Of a DNA stretch of 12,089 nucleotides, positions 1 through 5,640 are shown one piece after another (the first letter of the stretch is position 1; every line of letters starts with the position of its first letter). The DNA lies in contig JAIRUU010000076.1 in assembly GCA_031254225.1 (NCBI GenBank), positions 1-12,089 of the forward strand, written 5' to 3'. The stretch is from Candidatus Elusimicrobium euhamitermitis. GTDB taxonomy: Bacteria > Elusimicrobiota > Elusimicrobia > Elusimicrobiales > Elusimicrobiaceae. A model generated the notes under the pieces. The model did no database searches. It was not told the DNA's origin and was given only the letters and a program-made list of their open reading frames with translations. The position numbers were made by a program, and so were the translations under genes.

Positions 1-225
1 ATATGGCGTAAATATATATTTATATTATAAACCGAAAAAGAGGTAATCCATAATAACTAAAAAGGCTATGTTTTTCTACGACGGAGGCGATTCCACTTGC
101 CCGTTTGACACCGGCCCGCGGAAAATCATATTTTTTGCGGAATTTTGCGGTTTTCTGATTTTGGATTTGAGGAATTTTTATAATTTTTTGCTTTGCAAAA
201 AAATTATGTTGTTCCAAGCTTTTGA
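1..225. other. AT-rich intergenic DNA, no convincing gene
   Basis: I see no supported gene here. A 65-codon reading frame on the minus strand (20-217) has no ribosome binding site, a lysine- and asparagine-rich composition dictated by A/T runs, and no recognisable domain. A short GC-richer island near 80-122 stands out from the AT-rich surroundings and could be a relic of something coding or a repeat fragment. An A/T hairpin with 12-base arms around a TTT loop lies at about 180-207; it could act as a weak transcription stop but lacks a GC-rich stem. Confidence 0.4.
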
Positions 226-283
226 GTTTTTTCCTCTCCCTTTTCGGGAGAGGAAAAAAATTTGAGGACGGGGTCTTATTTAT
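226..283. repeat. Dispersed hairpin repeat, copy E
   Basis: A hairpin with arms CCTCTCCC / GGGAGAGG (233-254) flanked by T and A runs is followed by the tail AGGACGGGGTCTTATTTA. The same arm sequence and a matching tail (AGGACGGAGTTCTATTTT) occur at 2609-2660, and a tail variant occurs at 5165-5182. The tail overlaps the last codons and the stop codon of the minus-strand ABC transporter. The long A/T flanks extend the stem, but neither strand has a T run after a closed stem, so it is not a standard intrinsic terminator. The family assignment is my comparison within this window. Confidence 0.6.
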
Positions 284-2048
284 CTTTAAACTGCGCGTGG
301 TATAAAATGTGGTACGGGCCGCCGGCGTTTTTGAGAAGCTCCGCGTGCGAGCCCGCTTCCACTATGCGGCCTTCGTTGATTACCACTATTTTGTCCGCGT
401 TTTGCACGGTGCTCAGACGGTGCGCTATTACAAACACCGTCCTGTTTTTCATCAGATTATCAATAGCTTTCTGCACGACGGCTTCTGATTTATTGTCAAG
501 CGCGCTGGTAGCCTCGTCCAAAATTACGACGGAGGCGTTCCTCACAAAAGCGCGCGCTATGGCCACGCGCTGCTTCTGCCCGCCGCTTAAAGTTGTGCCG
601 CGCTCGCCGATAACCGTGTCCAGCCCGTCGGGCAGGCCGGCGATAAAATCAGCCAGGTGCGCGTTTCTGACGGCGTTCACAATTTCCTCTTCCGCCGCGT
701 CAAGGTTGCCCAGCGTTATATTTTCCCGTATCGTGCCGGAAAATAAAAAATTATCCTGAAACACCACGGCCATATGCGAGCGCAGGGACTTAAGCGTAAT
801 ATCCTTCACGTTAACGCCGTCAATCAAAACCGCGCCGCGCTGCACGTCGTAAAACCGCGGGATGAGATTAACCAGCGTGCTCTTGCCGCCGCCGGAATTG
901 CCCACGAACGCCACCGTCTGCCCGACGGGCACGGTCAAATTAATGTCCTTAAGCACCGGCTTGTCCGGCGCGTATTCAAAAGTGACGCCCTCAAACTTTA
1001 TATTTTTTTTGATTGAAGAAATTGTTTTCGCGCCCGCCTTATCCGTAATCCCCGCCGACAAACCAAAAATTTCAAAAATCCTCTCAATAGCCAGAATAGC
1101 CTTTTCAATGTCAATTATATTGTTGCCCACCGTCTTAATAGGCGTATAAAGCAGAAACATGGCGGCAAGGAAAGAAACAAAGTTGCCCCTTGTTATATAA
1201 CCGTGCATAATCAGGTAGCTGCTGTAAGCTATTACGCCCGCTATGCCGACGGACAAAACAATATGCATGAGCGGCGAAAGCCAGTTGGTATACTGCACCA
1301 TTTTGACGGAGAGATTAAAAGTATTGTCCATAATCCCGTCGTATTTTTTATTCTGGTAATCCTGCAGATTATAGCCGGCTATAATTTTATTGCCGGAAAA
1401 AGTTTCGTTGTTGGCGGTAACGGCGTTAGCGTTTACCACGACGGATTTTGTAACCACGCCTTTCATTTTCCGCCGGACGTAACGCAGCGGCGCAAACGCG
1501 AAGAGCAGCGCGGCCACCGCTATTAAAGACAGCTGCCAGGAGTTATAAAAAAGCACCGCTATCAAAGCTATTGAAGAAAAAACTTTTGATATAAACATAC
1601 GCAGGTTTGTTATAAGAGTGTTGCTTGCCGTAAAAGCGTCCGTGCAAAACCGCTGCACGACGTGGCCGGACGTGGTTTTGTCAAAATAAGCCGGTTCCAG
1701 CGTGAGAAGTTTTTTATACAAATCCCGCCCTATATTCGTGGAAATTTTGGAGCCCAGCCAGGCGTTTAAATAAGCGGAGGCGTAAAGCAAAATACCCTGC
1801 ACGACCGTAAACCCCACGACTGCCAGCGGTATCTTATATATATAAGTGGCGTTGAGGTCAAAGAGAACTTTATCCGTGTAAGGTTTAAGAAACATGGCAA
1901 TCACGGCGTCCAGCGCGCCGACGGGGATTGCTATTAGCAGCGCAAGCAGCGCGCGGAACCAGTACGGTTTGGCGTAAGGCCATATGCGGCGGTAAGCCGT
2001 GACAAAATTATTTCTGGTAAGCGCGCCCTGAATCTTTTCTTTAACCAT
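276..2048 (-). CDS. MsbA-type ABC exporter, fused permease and ATPase
   Basis: A 590-residue half-transporter that would act as a homodimer in the inner membrane and pump a lipid or hydrophobic compound outward. Residues 1 to about 325 form the six-helix exporter domain (hydrophobic stretches near 33-54, 73-95, 155-188 and 262-302). The nucleotide-binding domain follows and is intact: Walker A GNSGGGKST at 383-391, Q-loop Gln431, signature LSGGQ at 487-491, Walker B VVILDE ending at Asp511-Glu512, and H-loop His543. Length and layout match the MsbA/lipid-flippase family (about 580-600 residues). Lipid A core export is the natural guess in a Gram-negative cell, but family members with other lipid or drug substrates look the same, so I give no gene symbol. 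The start has no Shine-Dalgarno sequence and sits 6 bases from a TATAAT box, which suggests a leaderless mRNA. It is divergent from the MerR-type gene, and its stop codon lies inside a dispersed repeat tail. Confidence 0.93.
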   Translation of the reverse strand: MVKEKIQGALTRNNFVTAYRRIWPYAKPYWFRALLALLIAIPVGALDAVIAMFLKPYTDKVLFDLNATYIYKIPLAVVGFTVVQGILLYASAYLNAWLGSKISTNIGRDLYKKLLTLEPAYFDKTTSGHVVQRFCTDAFTASNTLITNLRMFISKVFSSIALIAVLFYNSWQLSLIAVAALLFAFAPLRYVRRKMKGVVTKSVVVNANAVTANNETFSGNKIIAGYNLQDYQNKKYDGIMDNTFNLSVKMVQYTNWLSPLMHIVLSVGIAGVIAYSSYLIMHGYITRGNFVSFLAAMFLLYTPIKTVGNNIIDIEKAILAIERIFEIFGLSAGITDKAGAKTISSIKKNIKFEGVTFEYAPDKPVLKDINLTVPVGQTVAFVGNSGGGKSTLVNLIPRFYDVQRGAVLIDGVNVKDITLKSLRSHMAVVFQDNFLFSGTIRENITLGNLDAAEEEIVNAVRNAHLADFIAGLPDGLDTVIGERGTTLSGGQKQRVAIARAFVRNASVVILDEATSALDNKSEAVVQKAIDNLMKNRTVFVIAHRLSTVQNADKIVVINEGRIVEAGSHAELLKNAGGPYHILYHAQFKDK

Positions 2049-2054
2049 TTTATT

Positions 2055-2075
2055 ATTATAGCAATTTGCTAAAAT
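2055..2075. promoter_or_regulatory. Back-to-back divergent promoters with palindrome
   Basis: On the minus strand TATAAT (2055-2060) lies 6 bases before the ABC transporter ATG. On the plus strand TAAAAT (2070-2075) lies 6 bases before the MerR-type ATG at 2082. Between them, and sharing bases with both boxes, is TAGCAA-T-TTGCTA (2059-2071), a perfect 6-base inverted repeat with a one-base spacer. Convincing -35 boxes are not visible on either side. With the usual 6-7 base gap from -10 to transcription start, both mRNAs would begin at or next to their start codons. The palindrome is a reasonable operator candidate, possibly for the adjacent MerR-family protein. That last link is inference. 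Confidence 0.55.
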
Positions 2076-2081
2076 ATTTCT

Positions 2082-2414
2082 ATGTTACTGGAAGATTTGG
2101 CACAAAAAGAATTTTTTACCATAGGCGAAATTAAGCGTCTCTGCGGCGTGCCGGAATATTCCGTGCGGTACTGGGAAGCGGAGTTCGGCCTCATCAAACC
2201 CGTGCGCAAAGCAAGTGGCCACCGCCGTTACACGCGCGCGGACGCGGACGTTATTTTAAAAATAAAAGATTTGGTTTACCGCCAGAAACTGACGCTTGAG
2301 GGCGCAAAAAAAATTCTTCTCGGCCGCGCGAAAGAGGTTGCGTCCGCGCCGGCGGGAAACAAAAAACTTCTGACGGAAATTTACGAAACGCTTTCCCAAA
2401 TCATAAAAGAATGA
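2082..2414 (+). CDS. Small MerR-family transcription regulator
   Basis: A 110-residue DNA-binding protein. Residues 10-50 give the MerR winged helix-turn-helix: FFTIGEIKRLCGV, the recognition region SVRYWEAEFGLIKP, and the wing ending in the family hallmark GHRRYT (46-51). Residues 52-80 form the second helical pair typical of MerR proteins (DADVILKIKDLVYRQKLTLEGAKKIL). The C-terminus is only about 30 residues, lysine- and alanine-rich and then amphipathic. There is no metal-binding cysteine pair or drug-binding domain, so the signal it senses, if any, cannot be named. It starts with no Shine-Dalgarno sequence, 6 bases after a TAAAAT box, and is divergent from the ABC transporter with a shared palindrome between them. 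Control of that transporter or of itself is plausible but unproven. A dispersed repeat follows 24 bases after the stop. Confidence 0.9.
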   Translation: MLLEDLAQKEFFTIGEIKRLCGVPEYSVRYWEAEFGLIKPVRKASGHRRYTRADADVILKIKDLVYRQKLTLEGAKKILLGRAKEVASAPAGNKKLLTEIYETLSQIIKE

Positions 2415-2438
2415 TAAAATGTAAAGGTTACAGTCTTT

Positions 2439-2490
2439 CCCCTCGCCCCTTGCGGGAGAGGGGTTGGGGCGAGGGGTAGCGCAAGCAAGG
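2439..2490. repeat. Dispersed palindromic repeat, copy C
   Basis: An 11-base perfect inverted repeat CCCCTCGCCCC / GGGGCGAGGGG (2439-2449 and 2466-2476) encloses TTGCGGGAGAGGGGTT, followed by a purine-rich stretch ending in a run of A (to 2487). A degenerate copy starting CCCCTCGC, with the same TTGCGGGAGA and GGGTTGGGGC blocks, is at 5111-5142. GGGAGAGGGGTTGGGG-type palindromes are widespread intergenic repeats in bacterial genomes; I know the general type, not this family. It may form a strong RNA hairpin at the 3' end of the MerR-type transcript, but there is no T run for intrinsic termination. Confidence 0.6.
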
Positions 2491-2531
2491 GAAAAAAGTT
2501 CCATTTTTTGCGCCGAGTTTTTCCAGCGGGA

Positions 2532-2660
2532 TACGGCGCATATTTGTGTACATTTTGTGTTCAAACCCCTCACCCGCCTTCGCTGCGCTACGGCGCGGCA
2601 GGCCTGTGTCCTCTCCCGCAAGGGGAGAGGAAAATCATTTGGAGGACGGAGTTCTATTTT
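2532..2660 (+). repeat. Composite repeat, copy A, upstream of tRNA pair
   Basis: Three blocks in order: TACGGCGCATATTTGTGTAC (2532-2551); then, after 20 bases, a 27-base GC-rich block (2572-2598) beginning ACCCGCCTTCGCT and ending CGGCGCGG; then a hairpin with arms CCTCTCCC / GGGGAGAGG (2610-2630) and the tail AGGACGGAGTTCTATTTT (2643-2660). The first two blocks recur in inverted orientation at 2974-3020 with two mismatches in 20 and one in 27. The hairpin and tail recur at 226-283. The tail ends one base before the first tRNA gene, so the repeat may supply or separate the tRNA promoter. I see no well-spaced -35/-10 pair for the tRNAs. Confidence 0.65.
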
Positions 2661-2661
2661 C

Positions 2662-2733
2662 CGGGGAGTGGCTCAGTGGTAGAGCGCTCGCTTGGGGTGC
2701 GAGAGACCGCGGGTTCAATTCCCGCTTCCCCGA
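2662..2733 (+). tRNA. tRNA-Pro, anticodon GGG
   Basis: The cloverleaf folds cleanly. The 7-base acceptor CGGGGAG pairs with TTCCCCG (one G-U pair), the D-arm GCTC/GAGC encloses a GG-containing loop, the anticodon arm CTCGC/GCGAG carries loop TTGGGGT, and the T-arm GCGGG/CCCGC carries loop TTCAATT. Loop position 33 is T and positions 34-36 are GGG, reading CCC and CCU proline codons. C1-G72 and discriminator A73 match bacterial proline tRNA identity. No CCA is encoded: the sequence after A73 is TGT, so CCA must be added after transcription. A second tRNA-Pro begins 32 bases downstream, apparently on the same transcript. Confidence 0.95.
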
Positions 2734-2765
2734 TGTTTTTTTATAGCACCAAAAAGCAGCAAGCG

Positions 2766-2841
2766 CGGGGCGTAGCGCAGTTGGTAGCGCGCACGGTTCG
2801 GGACCGTGAGGCCGCTGGTTCGAATCCAGTCGCCCCGACCA
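2766..2841 (+). tRNA. tRNA-Pro, anticodon CGG, with encoded CCA
   Basis: The acceptor CGGGGCG pairs perfectly with CGCCCCG. The D-arm is GCGC/GCGC with loop AGTTGGTA, the anticodon arm is CACGG/CCGTG with loop TTCGGGA, and the T-arm is GCTGG/CCAGT (one G-T pair) with loop TTCGAAT. Positions 34-36 are CGG, reading the CCG codon, which these GC-biased genes use often. Identity features C1-G72 and A73 are present. Unlike its neighbour, this gene encodes the 3' CCA (2839-2841). A strong intrinsic terminator starts 16 bases later, so the two proline tRNAs appear to form one transcription unit. Confidence 0.96.
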
Positions 2842-2856
2842 TTTGAAATAAAAACC

Positions 2857-2892
2857 AAAGCGGAGATTAAAATTTTAATCTCCGCTTTTTTT
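2857..2892 (+). terminator. Intrinsic terminator of the tRNA-Pro unit
   Basis: A perfect 16-base inverted repeat (left arm from AAAGCGGAGATT, right arm AATCTCCGCTTT, centre AAAATTTT) ends in a seven-T run at 2886-2892. The stem is stable and closes directly onto the T run in the plus direction. The A run on the left makes it potentially usable in the minus direction too, although no minus-strand gene approaches it here. Confidence 0.92.
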
Positions 2893-2926
2893 ATGCCAAT
2901 CTGAAAACGGCATAGACAAAATAAAA

Positions 2927-3020
2927 TCATATCTTCCCCTTTTAAGGGAAGTCCCCGAAGGGGGTAAATTTTACCGCGCCGTAGCGTAGCGAAGGCGGGT
3001 GTACGCAAATATGAGCCGTA
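2927..3020 (-). repeat. Composite repeat, copy B, inverted, downstream of tRNA pair
   Basis: Read on the minus strand this is the same composite element as at 2532-2660. A TACGGCTCATATTTGCGTAC block (3001-3020) runs directly into the 27-base GC-rich block (2974-3000, one mismatch), and then into a diverged hairpin with arms of CTTCCC / GGGGAAG type (about 2935-2951) and an AT-rich end at about 2927. The 20 bases that separate the first two blocks in the upstream copy are absent here. The pair of inverted copies brackets the tRNA-Pro genes and their terminator. Confidence 0.65.
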
Positions 3021-3091
3021 AAACTTTTGTTTAAGAGGAAATGCCAAACTGCGTTTTACAACATCTATGCTGTTTAACATTGTTTTTTTTA

Positions 3092-3119
3092 TTGACTTCT
3101 TTAAAAAAATTTCTATAAT
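3092..3119 (+). promoter_or_regulatory. Sigma-70-type promoter of the giant prepilin gene
   Basis: TTGACT (3092-3097), a 16-base spacer, and a perfect TATAAT (3114-3119) make a near-consensus housekeeping promoter. Transcription would start near 3126, giving a leader of about 24 bases that contains the ribosome binding site AGAGG at 3141-3145. A 10-base inverted repeat, CAACATCTAT at 3059-3068 and ATAGATGTTG at 3118-3127, brackets it. The right half covers the end of the -10 box and the start site, where a bound repressor would block initiation. Confidence 0.85.
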
Positions 3120-3149
3120 AGATGTTGATATATATTTTAAAGAGGTTAT

Positions 3150-4988
3150 ATGAATAAACAAAAAGGTTTTACTCTTTTGGAAATGCTGGTGGTGGTATTT
3201 ATTATAGGAATACTTGCCGCAATAGCCGTCCCGTCTTACAAAAAGGCGGTTGAAAGAAGCAAAGCCACGGAAGCTTTTGAAATCCTCAGCAATATCAGAA
3301 ACAGGCAGGAACAAATTCAACAATTCGGCAGAACCAACGATAAAAGCAATAAAAGTTTTACAGTCAATTTCAGCGACCTCGGGGAAGTTATTTCCGGCGT
3401 GAAGTCCCCGCAAACGGACAAAATTCCGCAAAAATATTTTACTTATACGCTTGCCTCTAACCCGTATTACGCGTATGCCCAAAGAACAGGCACGGCGGGA
3501 CAACCGTCGCCTTATAACTATTCAATCGTACAGACTGAAAATTATGCGGACTCTTTTCTGTGCTGCGAAGGCACGGACTGCGATATTATATCGGGATTTC
3601 TTAAAGGCTGTCCGTGCCCGGACGGCTTTCAACAAACGGTTAACGGCCCGTGCAAACCGATAAATGCTGATTCATGCGACATTTATAAAAAGGACCCTGA
3701 TACATATAAATGTTGTTTAAACTGGTCTTTGCCGGGCGGAAGATACTGGGAGGGCACGCAGTGTCGTTGTCCGCGGGGAGCTGAATTAGTAGGCACAAAA
3801 TGCGTCACGCCCGACGACTGCGCTGACTATAACACAAACCCAGACCTATATCAATGCTGCAAAGCCGCTCCGGCGGTTTTGCCCGACGGCAGACAATGGG
3901 CCGGCGGAACCTGCCCGTGCCCTCAGGGTACTGTTTGGGATTCTAACGGCAAAAAATGCGTCCCCGAAAACAACTGCCCTAAGGACCTAGACGGCATCTG
4001 CTGCGCAACTACTGACATAACTACCTGCGACGGCGTGTGCTCTGCTTGCGAATGTTCTATGCTAGTCAACGGAATTTGCACAAACGGAGGAAGCGGCGGC
4101 TGCCCGAACGCTACGCCTAATCTCTGCAACGGCGTATGCCAGTATTGTCCCTGCGGACAAACTTTAGTCAACGGCGTCTGTAAGGATACCGGCAGCGGCA
4201 ACTGCCCGCAAGACAAACCTTATTATTACAACAACACATGCAACGTCTGCCCTCAGGCGACGCCTGTGTTTTCAAACGGTTTTTGCTGCCCAGTGAATAA
4301 TTATTATACCAACGGCGTCTGCTGTCCGGACGGCTATGTGGGCAACAACGGCACCTGCGTTGTCCAGCCGCCCACGGGAAAATGCGAATCTTTTAAGAGC
4401 GATACCGCAAAATATAACTGCTGCTTAAACGGTTCTGACTCCTACGGCAGAACATGGAACGGTGACGACTGCGTATGCCCCAAGGGCACCGTGTGGGACA
4501 GCAAAAAATGCTCCGCGTGTACAAGCCCTAACATTATTGTGGACGGCAACTGCTGCCCGTCGGACAAAAAATATTATTGGAACGGCCTTTGCCAGTCCTG
4601 CCCGCAGGATACTCCTGTTCTTTCCAACAGCAAATGCTGCGCGCAGAATACGCCCAATTACTGCAATGACACCAAAGTCTGCCAGTACTGCCCGTGCGGA
4701 CAAACTTTAGTTAACGGCAAATGCGCCGCGCCCGAAGCAACCTGCGAGACTGCTTTTGCCGGCCAGGATACTACAATAAAACAGTGCAGATGTATGGGAA
4801 GTTTAAATCCCGTTATAAAGCCGGTTTACGGCGGGCCGCCGTTTGTGACTATGAATTTTGCAAACAACGGCTGCTGCCAGTTTATTAAGCCGAGTGATCC
4901 TAAAGACCCGGCGCTGCAAGGCACGGTGTGCGAAGCCTGCGCCTCGCTTTTACCGGCGGACTATAATTTTAAGCCGCTGCCTTTGTAA
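3150..4988 (+). CDS. Giant cysteine-rich type IV prepilin-like protein
   Basis: A 612-residue secreted protein with a class III (type IV pilin) signal: MNKQKG then FTLLE, so prepilin peptidase would cut after Gly6 and Glu is at +5. Residues 7-30 are the hydrophobic assembly helix. Residues 31-135 look like an ordinary small pilin head and contain no cysteine. From Cys138 to Cys597 there are about 65 cysteines, including many CC pairs. Three related modules, about 43-47 residues each, lie at 176-218, 224-270 and 412-454: C, then CC about 12 residues on, then G-R-x-W-x-G, CxCPxG and KC. A second motif, C-x-YCPCGQTLVNG-x-C, occurs at 326-344 and 505-525, with a diverged form at 293-310. Usual type IV pilins are about 130-200 residues. 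The start is set by AGAGG four bases upstream. It is a single-gene unit with its own promoter and double terminator; no pilus assembly gene is nearby. Role in adhesion or display is inference. Confidence 0.9.
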   Translation: MNKQKGFTLLEMLVVVFIIGILAAIAVPSYKKAVERSKATEAFEILSNIRNRQEQIQQFGRTNDKSNKSFTVNFSDLGEVISGVKSPQTDKIPQKYFTYTLASNPYYAYAQRTGTAGQPSPYNYSIVQTENYADSFLCCEGTDCDIISGFLKGCPCPDGFQQTVNGPCKPINADSCDIYKKDPDTYKCCLNWSLPGGRYWEGTQCRCPRGAELVGTKCVTPDDCADYNTNPDLYQCCKAAPAVLPDGRQWAGGTCPCPQGTVWDSNGKKCVPENNCPKDLDGICCATTDITTCDGVCSACECSMLVNGICTNGGSGGCPNATPNLCNGVCQYCPCGQTLVNGVCKDTGSGNCPQDKPYYYNNTCNVCPQATPVFSNGFCCPVNNYYTNGVCCPDGYVGNNGTCVVQPPTGKCESFKSDTAKYNCCLNGSDSYGRTWNGDDCVCPKGTVWDSKKCSACTSPNIIVDGNCCPSDKKYYWNGLCQSCPQDTPVLSNSKCCAQNTPNYCNDTKVCQYCPCGQTLVNGKCAAPEATCETAFAGQDTTIKQCRCMGSLNPVIKPVYGGPPFVTMNFANNGCCQFIKPSDPKDPALQGTVCEACASLLPADYNFKPLPL

Positions 4989-5014
4989 GCCAAAGCTGTT
5001 TTTGTAAAAACTTT

Positions 5015-5047
5015 AACCCCGCCCGACGAAAGTCGGGCGGGGTTTTT
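5015..5047 (+). terminator. Intrinsic terminator of the prepilin gene
   Basis: Thirteen-base arms AACCCCGCCCGAC / GTCGGGCGGGGTT closed by a GAAA tetraloop, followed by a T run (5043-5047). It lies 27 bases after the prepilin stop codon, and its orientation fits plus-strand termination. Confidence 0.95.
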
Positions 5048-5056
5048 AACGGCATA

Positions 5057-5094
5057 ATAAAACCGCCGCAGCGTTTCCGCTGCGGCGGTTTTAT
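5057..5094. terminator. Second, bidirectional terminator between convergent genes
   Basis: Seventeen-base perfect arms (ATAAAACCGCCGCAGCG and its complement) with a TTTC loop. The left arm begins AAAA and the right arm ends TTTT, so the hairpin can terminate in both directions. It lies between the prepilin gene (plus) and the coiled-coil gene (minus, ending at 5190), and probably serves as backup for the first and as the stop for the second. Confidence 0.85.
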
Positions 5095-5110
5095 TTAAAT
5101 TTATATATTT

Positions 5111-5182
5111 CCCCTCGCTTCTTGCGGGAGATGGGTTGGGGCAGCGCTAAAAGAAAAAAATCTTAGGACGAGATTTTAATAC
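5111..5182. repeat. Dispersed palindromic repeat, copy D (degenerate)
   Basis: CCCCTCGC, TTGCGGGAGA and GGGTTGGGGC blocks match the repeat at 2439-2490 in the same order. They are followed by an A-rich stretch and the tail AGGACGAGATTTTAATAC, which resembles the tails at 265-282 and 2643-2660. It therefore joins the two halves seen separately elsewhere, supporting a single repeat family. It lies in the 3' region of the minus-strand coiled-coil gene. Confidence 0.55.
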
Positions 5183-5189
5183 TCGCATC

Positions 5190-5624
5190 TCACTCTTTTT
5201 TCATCTTTTCCAAATCTTCAATAAGACTCATCAGCGTCGGCTGCAGCTTTTTGACGTATTCTTCTTCAAAAGCGTTAAGGCGGGTCTCAAGTTTCGCTAT
5301 GGCTTTAAGGGTTTCCGTCGTGCGGTTTTCGCTGACCAGCCGCAGTTCTTCGTTACGGTAATGCGCTTCTTTCAGTTTATCTTTTAAATCTTCAATCTCA
5401 AGGGATAGCGCGCCGTAAGGGCCGCCCAGGCTTGCGCGTTTTATGGTAGCGGCCACGCCGGAAGGCGTTTTTTCCCCGCCTTGCGCGGGAACGGAGGAAG
5501 AAGACGGCTCAGCCTCAAAAGTTCCCTCGTCTGCCGCGGCCTCGCGATACTTTGCGGTAAAATAAAAAAGCAAAATAAAAGTAACCGTAAACCCGCAAGC
5601 CGCCAAAATAAAATTGATAGACAT
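5190..5624 (-). CDS. Membrane-anchored coiled-coil protein, unknown function
   Basis: A 144-residue protein I do not recognise as a named family. Residues 4-24 are one hydrophobic helix followed by KYR, which predicts an anchor with the remainder on one side of the membrane. Residues 28-60 are an acidic, serine-, proline- and alanine-rich linker. Residues 74-143 are highly charged with heptad-like leucines (LEIEDLKDKL, then KLETRLNAFEEEYVKKL), and read as a coiled coil. The start is supported by CCGGAG seven bases upstream on the minus strand. It begins 16 bases after the stop of the lipoprotein gene, so the two are almost certainly cotranscribed and may act together at the envelope. A structural or scaffolding role is a guess. 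The bidirectional hairpin at 5057-5094 is the likely end of the transcript. Confidence 0.75.
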   Translation of the reverse strand: MSINFILAACGFTVTFILLFYFTAKYREAAADEGTFEAEPSSSSVPAQGGEKTPSGVAATIKRASLGGPYGALSLEIEDLKDKLKEAHYRNEELRLVSENRTTETLKAIAKLETRLNAFEEEYVKKLQPTLMSLIEDLEKMKKE

Positions 5625-5640
5625 TTGTATACTCCGGTTT

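Noticed and set aside
20..217. A 65-codon minus-strand frame at the left end
   Set aside because: No ribosome binding site, composition driven by A/T runs, no domain recognised; kept only as a remark on the intergenic region.
226..258. Hairpin after the ABC transporter as its intrinsic terminator
   Set aside because: On both strands the T run lies on the 5' side of the stem and is followed by A residues, so there is no T run after the closed stem; it fits the dispersed repeat family better.
2464..2846. Plus-strand reading frames running through the repeats into both tRNAs
   Set aside because: They translate repeat hairpins and tRNA sequence, have no ribosome binding site and no protein-like pattern.
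3059..3127. Invertible, phase-variable promoter for the prepilin
   Set aside because: The bracketed segment is only 69 bases with 10-base arms and no recombinase gene is in the window; reported as an operator-type finding, not as an invertible element.
2715..3503. A 262-codon minus-strand reading frame across the tRNA genes and the start of the prepilin gene
   Set aside because: Its C-terminal part is the antisense translation of tRNA-Pro (the familiar GDWIRTS...VPNRARYQLRYAP false protein), and the rest overlaps a terminator, repeats and a strong promoter on the other strand.
3675..4724. CRISPR-like or tandem non-coding repeat in the prepilin region
   Set aside because: Repeats are irregularly spaced, in frame, and differ at third codon positions, as expected for protein modules.
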